A stretch of 64,000 bases of DNA from an uncultured Clostridia bacterium (GCA_934771475.1 CAKVMD010000001.1:62001-126000), one strand, 5' to 3'. Positions 18,086 to 27,841 are shown, counted from the stretch's first letter. Notes: generated by a model not told the origin, from the letters alone. Numbers and translations are program-made.

Positions 18086-18112
18086 GGGCTAGTATGCAAT
18101 GCATACTAGCCC
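18086..18112. repeat. Perfect palindrome GGGCTAGTATGC / GCATACTAGCCC
   Basis: Twelve-base perfect arms (18086-18097 and 18101-18112) flank an AAT loop, followed on the plus strand by TATTTTT. It is the best member of the palindrome family and could also act as a terminator. Confidence 0.85.
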
Positions 18113-18205
18113 TATTTTTCGGGCTTATAGTCCCTGATTTATTTGTAAATTGTCTTTTATGACTATTTATTGTGGGTGCTTTTTTAAATTACAGAAGTTT
18201 TATTT

Positions 18206-19414
18206 TTACATTTCCAACTGTGAAAGCATCCAGTCGGTATAAACCCCATAACCTTTGGTTGGATCATTTAGAAATACGTGTGTAACTGCCCCAACAATCT
18301 TTCCATTTTGCATAATAGGAGAACCACTCATTCCTTGAACAATTCCACCCGTCAGATTTAAAAGTTTATTGTCAATAACTCTAAAAACTATGCTCTTCTC
18401 ATCTATTGAATTCTGATAATTTGCTTTTATAATTTCAATTTCGTACTCTTCTCTAATTCCACTTACACACGAAACTATCTTTGCTTTCCCCGGTTTTATA
18501 CTCAATCTTCCGCCCAACTTTGCAGAGAGATTATGGTCTATTAATCCCGAAGTATTTTCTAGTTTCCCATATATTCCCTGTTTTGTGTTCTTATAAATTT
18601 CTCCCCTTGCATTCTTTGGAACAAAAACACATCGCAATTCGCCGGGGTCATTTCTTTGCCCTTTTTTTATTCCAACCATGTTGCATTCATAAACCTTTCC
18701 ATCCTTAACCGGAATTACATTTTCGCTTGACCCATGAGTAATTGCGTGTCCTAAGGCTCCAAATAATCCGTTTTGTTTAACAAAAGTTAGCGTACCAACG
18801 CCTGACATACCATCTTTGCCCCAAATTCCTAGACGATATTCGCCTTCCTTGTCTTTTAGAAGTGGCACAACTTGCTCTAATTTGTGGTTGTTTCTGACAA
18901 TTTCAACTTTCACTTGACTATCAGATTGTTTTTTTAAAGCCGACTGAATGTCGTCTAAACTAGAAATATCTGTCTGACCAATTTTCGAAATTATATCTCC
19001 ATTTTTAAAATAATTATTTTTCACCATTTCGCCTTTGCTTTCGTCAATCGTACAATTACTTACGACCACTGTTCCATCACAACTAACAGCCAAACCAACA
19101 ACCTCACCCCCGACAAAGACCTCTTCTTCGGGCAGTATTTTGGCCTTTATTTTTTTCACGGGTATGAAACCAAATAGTTTTACAACAACAAAATTTTCAT
19201 CACTGCCATTATTATCTATTGAAGTCTGTTTATCGTTAATTGACAATTTCACAAACTTACCAAATTGCTGTTCGCTGTTGGCAGTTTGTATTTCATCATA
19301 ATTGACATAAAATTCATTAGGAAGAGCCAAGCAATCTTTCAAAGATATCTTTATAAACTCAACGCCTGTACAAAGCAAAAGAAGTAACATAATAAGAACA
19401 AATCTCTTTTTCAT
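18206..19414 (-). CDS. spoIVB: SpoIVB-type sporulation serine peptidase
   Basis: SpoIVB is made in the forespore, is exported to the space between the two spore membranes, and triggers pro-sigma-K processing. The 402-residue protein has an N-terminal signal anchor (RFVLIMLLLLLCTGVEFI), a PDZ domain (about residues 100-190, including GDIISKIGQTDI) and an S55 peptidase domain with the catalytic His in GALGHAITHGSS and Ser in VQGMSGSPIMQNGKIVGAVTHVF. It lies downstream of recN, as in Bacillus, but a terminator separates the two. A forespore promoter between them is expected, but I could not identify it. The usual next gene, spo0A, is not in this window. Confidence 0.95.
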   Translation of the reverse strand: MKKRFVLIMLLLLLCTGVEFIKISLKDCLALPNEFYVNYDEIQTANSEQQFGKFVKLSINDKQTSIDNNGSDENFVVVKLFGFIPVKKIKAKILPEEEVFVGGEVVGLAVSCDGTVVVSNCTIDESKGEMVKNNYFKNGDIISKIGQTDISSLDDIQSALKKQSDSQVKVEIVRNNHKLEQVVPLLKDKEGEYRLGIWGKDGMSGVGTLTFVKQNGLFGALGHAITHGSSENVIPVKDGKVYECNMVGIKKGQRNDPGELRCVFVPKNARGEIYKNTKQGIYGKLENTSGLIDHNLSAKLGGRLSIKPGKAKIVSCVSGIREEYEIEIIKANYQNSIDEKSIVFRVIDNKLLNLTGGIVQGMSGSPIMQNGKIVGAVTHVFLNDPTKGYGVYTDWMLSQLEM

Positions 19415-19425
19415 TTTTCCTCCGC

Positions 19426-19450
19426 AAAAAAAGACTAACCAATGTTAGTC
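19426..19450 (-). terminator. Terminator between recN and spoIVB
   Basis: GACTAAC (19433-19439) and GTTAGTC (19444-19450) form a seven-base stem with a four-base loop. On the minus strand it is followed by seven T. It separates the argR-recN transcript from spoIVB. Confidence 0.85.
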
Positions 19451-19509
19451 TCTTCATTTTTCGTATTTAAATACTATATATTTTTTTAGTATAAATTTAA
19501 TTGGTTACT

Positions 19510-21171
19510 TTACTTCCCCGCCTTCAAGCGAAGTTCTTTTGCTTGGTTTAATGCAGTCTCGCTAACAGATTGCCCAACAACCATTTTAGCGATATTTAAA
19601 GGAATTTCGTCCCCCACCAATTTGACAACACGCGTTTGAGTAGAATTTTCATCTTCAAACTTGCTAACAAAGAAAAAATCATCACCGTAGCAAGCGACTT
19701 GTGGCAAGTGTGTTATACATAAAACTTGCGCAAACTTTGTTAAATTGCTTAATTTTTTCCCTACAATATTGCCAGTTTCGCCAGAAATACCCGAATCTAT
19801 TTCATCAAATACGAGTGTTTGCGCACTTCCTATTTCAGCAAATATGTTTTTAACAGCAAGCATAAATCTGCTAAGTTCTCCGCCTGATGCAGTTTTAGAA
19901 AGAGATTTAACCTCTTGTCCTTTGTTTGCGGAGAACACAAATTCAACTTTATCTGTGCCATTTTGAGTAGGCTCTTCGAGTTTTTCAAAATTAACAGCAA
20001 ATTGACTTGATTTCATTCCTAGTTCTTTAAGTTCACAAACAATTTTCTCCTCAATGTCTTTTGCGACCTTTTTACGAAGAAGAGAAAGCGTTTCACAAGA
20101 TTGCATAAGTTCCAAGTGAGTTTTTTCGTATTCTTTCTGATATTTAGAAAGTAAAAACTCGCTATCTTCTAGGTCATTTAACTTTTGTTTTATTTGAGAG
20201 AGGTATTCAAGAACTTTCTCAATACTTCCACCATACTTTTTTGTTAAAGACTTAATCGTATCATTTCTTCTATCAAGTTTGTCAAACTCTTTCTCGTCAT
20301 ATTCGGTTGAAGCTTTAATGTCCAATAATGTTTCGTAAACATCTTCAATTTCATATTTGGCGCTTTCAAGTCGTTGTCTGCATTGAGCAATATTATCAAA
20401 ATTTGTAATAACAGTTAAAGAATTGGCAGCATTTTCAAGCGACGACAAACAACTTCCAACATTTCCGCTTAAATACTCCTCGCAAGCACTGACAGATTCA
20501 TAAATCTTTTCACTTGAATTTAAAAATTTTAAACGGTTTGAAACCTCATCTTCTTCTCCAATTTTAAGATTTGCTTCTTCAATTTCATTTACCTGATATT
20601 CATAAAGAGATTTCGTGCGTTCTCTTTCAAACTCATCTCCGCCCAAAGAAGCTATTTTTCCCTTTATATCATTGCATTGAGATAAAAGTGTTTTAACAAT
20701 TTCTTTTTGTTCTTTTATTTGTGCGCCACCGAACCTATCAAGCATGGGAAGGTGCATTTTAGGGTTTAAAAGTTCTACGCTTTCATGTTGTGAATAACTA
20801 TCAAGAAGGCACTTGCCTACCTCTTTCAAAACCCCAGCAGTTGTAGGAAGCCCATTTACGCGGACAGAAGATTTTCCATCAGTTGTTAATGTCCTACTTA
20901 AAGCAACTTCATTTTCCTCAACCCCAAACTCTTGAAGTCTTGAAAGGCAATAATCACTCAGCCCTGTAAAAACAGCATCTACGCGCATTTGCTCTTCCCC
21001 ACTTCTTATAAGGGTTTTGTCGGCTTTGGCGCCTAAAACAAAATTGAGTGCATCAAATATAATACTTTTACCGGCACCGGTTTCTCCTAAGAGAATATTC
21101 AATCCCTGTCCAAATTCTATATTTAAATCTTTTATAAGTGCAACATTTTTAATAGAAATAGATTCTAACAT
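19510..21171 (-). CDS. recN: DNA repair protein RecN
   Basis: RecN is an SMC-like ATPase acting early in double-strand break repair. Walker A is ILLGETGAGKS near residue 30; long coiled coils occupy about 155-360; the ABC signature is TASGGELSRFMLAVK; Walker B is QTLVFDEIDSGISG. The start is placed at the ATG at 21171 with GGAGGTG upstream; the GTG two codons earlier is part of that ribosome binding site. argR lies 9 bases upstream, the conserved Firmicutes order. Confidence 0.97.
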   Translation of the reverse strand: MLESISIKNVALIKDLNIEFGQGLNILLGETGAGKSIIFDALNFVLGAKADKTLIRSGEEQMRVDAVFTGLSDYCLSRLQEFGVEENEVALSRTLTTDGKSSVRVNGLPTTAGVLKEVGKCLLDSYSQHESVELLNPKMHLPMLDRFGGAQIKEQKEIVKTLLSQCNDIKGKIASLGGDEFERERTKSLYEYQVNEIEEANLKIGEEDEVSNRLKFLNSSEKIYESVSACEEYLSGNVGSCLSSLENAANSLTVITNFDNIAQCRQRLESAKYEIEDVYETLLDIKASTEYDEKEFDKLDRRNDTIKSLTKKYGGSIEKVLEYLSQIKQKLNDLEDSEFLLSKYQKEYEKTHLELMQSCETLSLLRKKVAKDIEEKIVCELKELGMKSSQFAVNFEKLEEPTQNGTDKVEFVFSANKGQEVKSLSKTASGGELSRFMLAVKNIFAEIGSAQTLVFDEIDSGISGETGNIVGKKLSNLTKFAQVLCITHLPQVACYGDDFFFVSKFEDENSTQTRVVKLVGDEIPLNIAKMVVGQSVSETALNQAKELRLKAGK

Positions 21172-21180
21172 ATTCACCTC

Positions 21181-21633
21181 CTACAAAAGCATATCGTTAA
21201 GTGTAACGACAGCCTCACTTGCAGCGGTTGTGCTTGGGAAAATAAGCATAACAGTGTCATCACCATTTACTACGCCCATAAGAGAAGATATGTTAAGTTT
21301 GTCAACGAAACTCGCAATTCCTCCGCCAAGTCCTTTCATGGTTTTTATAACAATCAGGTTCAGCGCGGGTTTAACGGAAATAACTGCTTCTTTAAAAATA
21401 GATATGTACTTATTTGAAACAACATTTTCCTCACCGCCCACGAAACAATATTTATACTTGCCAGATGATGAGAGAATTTTTGTTAAACCCAGTTCTTTAA
21501 TATCTCTTGAAATTGTCGCTTGGGTTATATCAAAATCAGCATTACGAAGCTCTCTTGCAAGTTCGTCTTGCGTTTCGATTTCTTTGGTTGAAATAAGTTC
21601 TAGAATTTTAGACTGTCTTGCACTTCTTGCCAT
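21181..21633 (-). CDS. argR: Arginine repressor ArgR/AhrC
   Basis: A 150-residue arginine-responsive regulator. The N-terminal winged helix has RQSKILELISTKEIETQDELA and ATISRDIKELGL; the C-terminal oligomerisation and arginine-binding domain includes GLGGGIASFVDKL and MGVVNGDDTVMLIFPS. Length is standard. AAGGAG precedes the ATG. Upstream sequence contains at least one good ARG box, so it probably regulates itself. It is cotranscribed with recN. Confidence 0.96.
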   Translation of the reverse strand: MARSARQSKILELISTKEIETQDELARELRNADFDITQATISRDIKELGLTKILSSSGKYKYCFVGGEENVVSNKYISIFKEAVISVKPALNLIVIKTMKGLGGGIASFVDKLNISSLMGVVNGDDTVMLIFPSTTAASEAVVTLNDMLL

Positions 21634-21763
21634 CGTTTTCTCCTTAAACGCTACATACGCCTATTTTCGGGGCTTATAGCGATTATGCATATTTATAAAT
21701 TTATACATATACACTCATTTTTGATTATTATACAACATTATTTATAATTATGCAAGCGATTTT

Positions 21764-21777
21764 TGTATATTTATTCA
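21764..21777. promoter_or_regulatory. ARG-box-like operator upstream of argR
   Basis: The 14 bases TGTATATTTATTCA fit the ArgR half-site pattern TGNATWWWWATNCA exactly. Partial matches occur nearby (TGCATATTTATAAA near 21686, TGTATTTTTATAAA near 21802). They lie 50-170 bases upstream of argR. Confidence 0.5.
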
Positions 21778-22030
21778 CGCGTTTTTGATATATATTTCAT
21801 CTTTTGTATTTTTATAAAAATCAAATTTATGATTAAACACTTTTATGCATATTTCGCTTACCACTCACCCACCCTACGCACGGGTAAAATGTAATGCGAC
21901 AACCAAAAGACAATAAATCAGCAATGGGCCTGTTTGCATTTCGCGCAAAAAAAGCATTAATCATTTCATTCATTTGCCCCTCTGCTCTCTTAATAGAAAG
22001 CCATCACCTCGTTTCTATTTTCATGAACAC

Positions 22031-22058
22031 AAAAAACGCTAGGCGATTCCACCTAGCG
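22031..22058 (-). terminator. Terminator of the pheST-nifS-thiI operon
   Basis: CGCTAGG (22037-22043) and CCTAGCG (22052-22058) pair around eight bases. On the minus strand the stem is followed by TTTTTTG. Confidence 0.85.
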
Positions 22059-22085
22059 GTCTATACAAAATGATTAACATATTTT

Positions 22086-23240
22086 TTATTCTATGACAAT
22101 AATTTCCTCACCAGCCAAGCACTCTTCCACAAGCTCATCAACATTAATTCTCCCCTCTTCTTTTAAGCAGGCTTTTAAAGTCGGCTTGATTATAGGATTT
22201 TTTGGCAAGAATACTGTACAGCAATCTTCATAAGGTAATATGGATGTTTCATAAGTATTTATGTTTCGAGCCACTTCCATAATTTGCTCTTTATCCATTG
22301 CAATGCAAGGTCTAAAAATAGGAACCTCTTTAAGCACTCCACCAGTTACAGTCATGCTTTGCATTGTTTGGCTGGCAACCTGCCCTAGACTTTCACCAGT
22401 AACCACGCACCCAAGTTCATACTTTTGACAAACCCTCTCTGCCACCCTCATCATAATTCTTCTCATTATAGTTATCATGTATTCTGGATTGCAATGCGTA
22501 TGTATTTCTTCTTGAACTTTTGTGAATGATACGCAATGCAACGAGAATTTTCCAACATAAGGCACCAGTTCTTTCGCTAAGGTTATAACCTTTTCTTTTG
22601 CAAGAGTCGAAGTGTAAGGATAACTGTGAAAATGCAATGCATCAATTTTAAGTCCTCGCTTCCCGATCAAATACCCAGCAACAGGACTATCAATTCCTCC
22701 TGACAAAAGTAAAAGCCCCTTTCCAGCGGTTCCAAGAGGCAATCCTCCTTGGCACTTAATATTATCAGCAAAAATATACGCCTTTTTGTTTAGCCTTATG
22801 TCTACATGAACTTCTCGTTGTGGGTTATATAATTCCACATTTGCGTCTGGACAATTTTCGAGCAGAATTCCTCCCAGCATTGAAGCGAACTCCATAGAAG
22901 AATAAGGAAAGGTTTTATCTGCTCGTTTAACGAAAACTTTAAAAGACTGACCACCCACATTAATTTTGTTTACAGCATTTTCGATGGCGCTAGGTTCTGC
23001 CTCCACCTCTTCCGCGCACGAAAGACTGTGAAGTCCAAAAACTTTTGTTAATTTGTCAACTATAACCTCTTCCCTCTCAAAAGGATAACCACTAACTACA
23101 TATCTACCAAAAGTTTTTTCAAATTTAAACTCCTCGCCCGAAAGTGCATACTTGATATTTCGTATCAGCGTACTTTCAAAAATGTTTCTATTGGCGCCTT
23201 TTAGGTACAACTCGCCAAATCGCAACAGTATTACTCTCAT
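22086..23240 (-). CDS. thiI: tRNA 4-thiouridine synthase ThiI
   Basis: ThiI adenylates uridine 8 in tRNA and, with sulfur from a cysteine desulfurase, makes 4-thiouridine. The 384-residue protein has an N-terminal ferredoxin-like plus THUMP region (about 1-165) and a PP-loop ATPase domain with LLLLSGGIDSPVAGYLIGKRG. There is no C-terminal rhodanese domain, as in Bacillus, where a dedicated NifS partner passes sulfur directly. That partner is the gene immediately upstream, overlapping by four bases. Confidence 0.96.
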   Translation of the reverse strand: MRVILLRFGELYLKGANRNIFESTLIRNIKYALSGEEFKFEKTFGRYVVSGYPFEREEVIVDKLTKVFGLHSLSCAEEVEAEPSAIENAVNKINVGGQSFKVFVKRADKTFPYSSMEFASMLGGILLENCPDANVELYNPQREVHVDIRLNKKAYIFADNIKCQGGLPLGTAGKGLLLLSGGIDSPVAGYLIGKRGLKIDALHFHSYPYTSTLAKEKVITLAKELVPYVGKFSLHCVSFTKVQEEIHTHCNPEYMITIMRRIMMRVAERVCQKYELGCVVTGESLGQVASQTMQSMTVTGGVLKEVPIFRPCIAMDKEQIMEVARNINTYETSILPYEDCCTVFLPKNPIIKPTLKACLKEEGRINVDELVEECLAGEEIIVIE

Positions 23241-24355
23241 TTAACTTTCTCCCAAATTTCATGATATGTTTTAAGGATTTCTTCACCCGCCTCACAAACT
23301 TCTTTTTCGGTCTCATAGCCCCCAAAAGAAATTCTTATATGCGATTTAATTTCGTCCTTACTTAGCCCCATACTTTCAAGGGTGCGATTTCCCGCTTTTT
23401 TAGTAGAGCAAGCACTTCCCTTACCGACTAAGATCCCCTTATCTTGCAAAACCCTCATAAGAGTTTCTCCATTAACGCCAGCAAAACTTGCACTCAAAAT
23501 ATATGGACTATCAGTTTCTATAATCTTGATATTGGCGTCATTAGATAAGATTTGCGACATTAAAGATTTGAGATTTTTTGTGTGATTATAATTTTCCTCT
23601 TCGTCTATCTTTTCTATCGCACATTTCATTGCCATTATCCCCGCAACATTCTCTGTGCCAGAACGATATCCTTTTTCTTGTCCGCCACCAAACACAATGT
23701 TTTTAAGAATTTGAGGATTTTTGACATATAACGCCCCGACTCCTTTGGGACCATGAAACTTATGCGCTGAAATAGTGTAAAAATCTATTCCACACATTTG
23801 TGCATCAATTTTAATTTTACAAAACCCCTGAACTCCGTCAACTTGCAATAGCGCATTAGGCGCATACTTGTTTCTTAATGAATTAACCCTTGCAATGTCG
23901 TTTATTGCACCCGTTTCGTTGCTAACGTGCATAACAGATATTAATCTTGTTTTGTCATCAATATTTTTTTGCAGGTCGGCATAGTCGATTTGCCCATTTT
24001 TATCTAGTTTGACAAATCTTACTTCATATCCTTGCAATGCAAGTTCTTTTGCTACATTATAAACGCTTGGATGCTCACCCGTAGAAAACACATAGTTCCA
24101 CTTGCCATTCTTACGACTACCCATGATAGCAAGGTTGTTGCTTTCTGTTGCACCCCCAGTAAAAACAACATCTCCTTTCATAGCTCCAAGTTTATTCATA
24201 ATAAGTTTGCGAGCGCTATCCAAGTCTTTTCCCACCTCAATAGCAGGCTCGTATCCCGCCGATGGATTGAAAAAGGTTTGGCAAGCATATTTTTCAATAA
24301 CCGCCAAACACTCTTCAAACATTTTTGTAGTTCCCGCATTGTCGAGATAAATCAT
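23237..24355 (-). CDS. Cysteine desulfurase, NifS/NifZ-type partner of ThiI
   Basis: A 372-residue pyridoxal-phosphate enzyme that takes sulfur from cysteine. It starts MIYLDNAGTTKMFEE; the PLP-binding lysine lies in ISAHKFHGPKGVGALY; and the sulfur-carrying cysteine is in GKGSACSTKKAGNR. Four-base overlaps with pheT upstream and thiI downstream place it in the same transcript. The neighbour thiI indicates a role in tRNA thiolation rather than general iron-sulfur assembly. Confidence 0.94.
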   Translation of the reverse strand: MIYLDNAGTTKMFEECLAVIEKYACQTFFNPSAGYEPAIEVGKDLDSARKLIMNKLGAMKGDVVFTGGATESNNLAIMGSRKNGKWNYVFSTGEHPSVYNVAKELALQGYEVRFVKLDKNGQIDYADLQKNIDDKTRLISVMHVSNETGAINDIARVNSLRNKYAPNALLQVDGVQGFCKIKIDAQMCGIDFYTISAHKFHGPKGVGALYVKNPQILKNIVFGGGQEKGYRSGTENVAGIMAMKCAIEKIDEEENYNHTKNLKSLMSQILSNDANIKIIETDSPYILSASFAGVNGETLMRVLQDKGILVGKGSACSTKKAGNRTLESMGLSKDEIKSHIRISFGGYETEKEVCEAGEEILKTYHEIWEKVK

Positions 24356-26745
24356 CTTAATACTGCTCCAAATCTAAACGCGAGTGATTTTGTTATTTTT
24401 TTCATAACACTTGTAACTTCTTCATCGGTCAAGGTTTTATCTTCTGGCCACAGTTTAACATTAAACGCAACACTCTTCTTCCCTTCACCAACTGCATCAC
24501 TTCTGTAAATATCAAATAATTTTGCTTCATAGTAAAGCTTACCACAAGCAGATTTAATTGCATCCAAAAGGTCTCCAATCTTCACCGTTTCATCTACAAC
24601 CACAGCAACATCACGCTCAACTATTGGGAATTTCGAGATAGGTTTAACATTGTATCTCTTAATAGGCAATTTAGCAAGATATCCCGTTTCAATCTCTCCA
24701 TAGAAAATATCATGTGGAAGCGCATAGTTTTCCGCCACCGATGGGTGAACTTTTCCAAAACAGCCAACCTTATTGCCGTCAACAAAGATATCAGCTGATA
24801 CTCCCGGATGAAGATATGGCTCTGTCGAACGCTCAATGGTTACGGTTCCACCAACTTTTGCAAGCAATGAAAGCATAACATCTTTAAGCATAAAGAAATC
24901 ATATCCATTTTTAAGTACGCACAATCCTAACATATCTTTCTCAATCGCCAGTTCATTTTTCCCCTTTGACTGATAGGTTCGTCCGCATTCAAACATTTTA
25001 AGTTCTTTATTTCCAACTGAAAGATTATACGCAACATTTTCAAGCAAACTATGCGCAAGACTAGGACGCATACAAGAAAGGTCCTCTCCAAGAGGATTTG
25101 CAATCTTCACAAGGTTTGACCTTTCGTCTGAAATCATCAACTTCTCAGCCGTGTCAGATGGGCATAGCGTATATGAAATGTTTTCATAGAACCCTCTTTC
25201 TACAAGAGCATTTCGCATTTTACGCTCTAACCAAAGCTTAGGATTTTGTGCCCCCTCAGTTATTTTTGCATGGTCGAAAAGTTTATATTCCATTTTATCG
25301 TAAATATCATAACCATAAAGTCTTATCACCTCTTCGGCAAGGTCATTATTGTTCTCAATATCTTCTCTAAATGGAGGGACAATGCATTCAAGCCTATCCC
25401 CAGCAAGCGTTGTTTCTATGCCAAGGTTATTAAGAAGCCTTGCCATATCTTGACCTTTTATCTCAACGCCAAGAATAGAATTAATTTTGTTTACCGAGCC
25501 AGTTATTTTTCGAGGCTCATTTTTCTTTGAAGCAATATCGATAACGCCTCTAACAACCTTTCCGCAACCAAGTTTGCAGACCAAATGAAGCGCTCTTGCA
25601 AGCCCAAATTCAGCATTTGCAACATTAACACCCTTTGAGTACCTAGCTGAAGAATCAGTGCTTATGCCATACTTTCTGCTTGTTACGCGAATAGACTTCA
25701 AATCAAACACTGCGCTTTCAAGTACGCAAGTTTTGGTGTTTTCATTAATGCATGAATTCATTCCACCAATAATGCCCGCAATAACCATTGGTTTTTCTGC
25801 GTCAGCAATAACCATAACATTTTCGTCAAGGGTATATGTGTTATGGTTTAGCGCTTCAATGCTTTCGCCCTCTTTTGCTTGGCGAACATTTATTTTCTTG
25901 CCATCAATAAGATTTCCATCAAAAGCATGAAGTGGTTGCCCCATTTCAATCAAAACATAGTTTGTAATATCCACAAGTGTGTTAATTGGTTTTATTCCAA
26001 CAGCATTAAGTCTAGCACGCATCCACAATGGGCTTCTTTCCAATTTTACATCGGTGATAGCAGACGCCATGTATCTATAACAATTTGGAGTATTTACATC
26101 TACATCGACAAAATTTCTTACAGTTTCTTTTGAGTAAATATCAATGTTATAATTGCAATTAATTTTTCCCATAGTTATGCCATAAAGCGCACACACTTCT
26201 CTCGCAATCCCTACAACAGACATACAGTCTGCTCTATTTGGTGTAATGCCAATATCAAAAACAATATCATTAAGCATCAATGCGTCTTCTATTGGTTGTC
26301 CCACTTTAAAATCATTAGGCAATATTAAAATGCCATTAACGCCAGCGCCTTCAAAGTAATTTTCATCAATTCCCAGTTCTTCGCCAGAGCAAAACATACC
26401 GCAAGATTCTACTCCGCGCATTTTAGCCTTTTGAATTTTAACGCCATTAACAAGGTCAGCCCCCGGCAAACTCACTGGAACAAGTGCACCTTCAAACACA
26501 TTTGTTGCCGCTGTTATGATTTGGACAATTTCTTGTCCGATGCTAACCTGGCATACGACAAGCCTATCCGCCTCTGGGTGTTTTTCAATCTTTAAAATTT
26601 TACCGACAACCACATCATGCAAGTGTTCGTTTTGATAAATAATTTCTTCCACTTCCATTCCGGCAGATGTTAATCTCTTAGCGATATCTTCCGCTGGCGC
26701 CATGACTCCTGTCAATTCTTTAATCCAATTATATGTTACTTTCAT
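24352..26745 (-). CDS. pheT: Phenylalanyl-tRNA synthetase beta subunit
   Basis: A 797-residue beta subunit of normal length. Domains in order: N-terminal tRNA-binding OB domain (about 40-150, with EKHPEADRLVVCQVS), B3/B4 editing domain (about 210-390), B5 domain, a catalytic-like core (about 480-680) and a C-terminal anticodon-binding ferredoxin-like domain (from about 700, SKFPIVERDVAVVVDE). It pairs with PheS to charge tRNA-Phe and removes mischarged tyrosine. It lies 57 bases downstream of pheS in the T-box operon. Confidence 0.97.
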   Translation of the reverse strand: MKVTYNWIKELTGVMAPAEDIAKRLTSAGMEVEEIIYQNEHLHDVVVGKILKIEKHPEADRLVVCQVSIGQEIVQIITAATNVFEGALVPVSLPGADLVNGVKIQKAKMRGVESCGMFCSGEELGIDENYFEGAGVNGILILPNDFKVGQPIEDALMLNDIVFDIGITPNRADCMSVVGIAREVCALYGITMGKINCNYNIDIYSKETVRNFVDVDVNTPNCYRYMASAITDVKLERSPLWMRARLNAVGIKPINTLVDITNYVLIEMGQPLHAFDGNLIDGKKINVRQAKEGESIEALNHNTYTLDENVMVIADAEKPMVIAGIIGGMNSCINENTKTCVLESAVFDLKSIRVTSRKYGISTDSSARYSKGVNVANAEFGLARALHLVCKLGCGKVVRGVIDIASKKNEPRKITGSVNKINSILGVEIKGQDMARLLNNLGIETTLAGDRLECIVPPFREDIENNNDLAEEVIRLYGYDIYDKMEYKLFDHAKITEGAQNPKLWLERKMRNALVERGFYENISYTLCPSDTAEKLMISDERSNLVKIANPLGEDLSCMRPSLAHSLLENVAYNLSVGNKELKMFECGRTYQSKGKNELAIEKDMLGLCVLKNGYDFFMLKDVMLSLLAKVGGTVTIERSTEPYLHPGVSADIFVDGNKVGCFGKVHPSVAENYALPHDIFYGEIETGYLAKLPIKRYNVKPISKFPIVERDVAVVVDETVKIGDLLDAIKSACGKLYYEAKLFDIYRSDAVGEGKKSVAFNVKLWPEDKTLTDEEVTSVMKKITKSLAFRFGAVLR

Positions 26746-26764
26746 ATTTTCTCCTCGTTTTATA

Positions 26765-26801
26765 GTCTATTATGTTATGTTTTTATAACAACTACATACT
26801 A
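26765..26801. repeat. Palindromic repeat between pheS and pheT
   Basis: CTATTATG and CATACTA frame an inner hairpin TGTTAT, loop GTTTTT, ATAACA (26773-26790). It aligns at 29 of 37 bases with 35384-35420, including 17 identical bases, TATGTTATGTTTTTATA. It fills most of the 57-base pheS-pheT gap. Confidence 0.7.
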
Positions 26802-26802
26802 C

Positions 26803-27822
26803 CTATTTCATTTGTTTTAGAAATCTAACATCGTTGCGATACATATTTTTAATGTTTGTAATTCCGTTTAAAATCATCGCAGTTCTGTCAAGTCCAAAAC
26901 CAAATGCAAATCCACTATATTTTTTACTATCTATTCCCGACATTTCAAGCACCTTTGGATTAACAATGCCCGCTCCCAAAAGTTCTAGCATCCCCGTACC
27001 TTTACAAGTCGAGCATCCTTTGCCATGACAATTTGGACAAGAAACATCAACTTCAATACTTGGCTCAGTAAATGGAAAGAAAGAAGGTCTAAACCTTATA
27101 ACTGTGTCGTCTCCGTACAAACGCCTCATTATGGTTGTAAGCATTGATTTTAAGTCAGCCATAGAAACATTTTCATCGACTACAAGCCCTTCAAATTGGT
27201 GAAAGATTGGGCTATGAGTTGAGTCGCTTTCATTTCTATAAGTCTTCCCCGGACAAACAATTTTGAAAGGTGGCTTTCTTTTCTCCATTTCTCTCGCTTG
27301 AACCGCTGATGTTTGGCTTCTAAGCAAAACATTATCGCTTATAAAAAATGTATCTTGCATATCTCTTGATGGGTGATTCTTTGGAATATTCATTGCTTCA
27401 AAATTATAATAATCACTTTCGATTTCTGGACCTTCAACCACTGAGAAACCAAGGTCAACACAAATATCACAGAGCCTATCTACAACCACTGAAATTGGAT
27501 GCAGAGCTCCCAGCTCTTCCCCTTTTGCTGGCTCTGTTATATCAACGCGCTCCTCTTCAAGTTTTCGAGCGAGTTCTTGCCTTTTTAATTCTGCCTCCTT
27601 GCTTACAAAGGCGTCTTCAAGAGTCTTTCTAACTTCGCTCATAAGCGCGCCAACTTTTGGTCTATCTTCTGGCGACAAATCTCTCATGCCCTTTGATATG
27701 CTGTTGAGAGATCCAGTTTTGCCAAAAATAGCCCCCTTTATTTCTCCAAGCATCTTTAAGTCAGTAACAGACGAAATCTGTTCGACCCCAGAAATTTTTA
27801 ATTTGTTAAGTTCTTCTATCAT
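26803..27822 (-). CDS. pheS: Phenylalanyl-tRNA synthetase alpha subunit
   Basis: A 339-residue catalytic subunit. The N-terminal coiled coil (1-90) contacts tRNA. Class II motifs: HPISVVVDRLCDI and FEAMNIPKNHPSRDMQDTFF (motif 1 area), RNESDSTHSPIFHQFEGL (motif 2) and GFAFGFGLDRTAMI (motif 3, with the Ala of phenylalanine specificity). CPNCHGKGCSTCKGTGM is a Cys-rich insert near the substrate-binding loop seen in some PheS proteins. AGGAGGG precedes the ATG. A phenylalanine T-box sits upstream. Confidence 0.97.
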   Translation of the reverse strand: MIEELNKLKISGVEQISSVTDLKMLGEIKGAIFGKTGSLNSISKGMRDLSPEDRPKVGALMSEVRKTLEDAFVSKEAELKRQELARKLEEERVDITEPAKGEELGALHPISVVVDRLCDICVDLGFSVVEGPEIESDYYNFEAMNIPKNHPSRDMQDTFFISDNVLLRSQTSAVQAREMEKRKPPFKIVCPGKTYRNESDSTHSPIFHQFEGLVVDENVSMADLKSMLTTIMRRLYGDDTVIRFRPSFFPFTEPSIEVDVSCPNCHGKGCSTCKGTGMLELLGAGIVNPKVLEMSGIDSKKYSGFAFGFGLDRTAMILNGITNIKNMYRNDVRFLKQMK

Positions 27823-27841
27823 ACTGCCCTCCTAAACCTAA

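Larger units (their letters stand above)
17776..18205. other. 430-base spacer between the recombinase and spoIVB
   Basis: Besides the micro-ORF unit and the palindrome listed separately, a small hairpin AGCCT/AGGCT follows the recombinase stop. The sequence at 18110-18128 (CTATTTTTCGGGCTTATAG) recurs almost exactly at about 21660-21678 upstream of argR. GCTCGCGAAGAAATTT at about 17787 resembles GCTCGCAAGAAATTT at about 11322. No protein gene is seen. Confidence 0.5.
21634..22085. other. 452-base AT-rich regulatory spacer between argR and thiI
   Basis: The part next to argR (21640-21870) is very AT-rich and carries the ARG-box-like sites. The sequence CTATTTTCGGGGCTTATAG at about 21660 nearly repeats 18110-18128. 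The part next to thiI holds the thiI terminator. Bases 21870-22030 show no gene, promoter or clear structure. Confidence 0.5.

Noticed and set aside
18206..19450. recN and spoIVB as one operon.
   Set aside because: A clear terminator stem followed by seven T lies between them.
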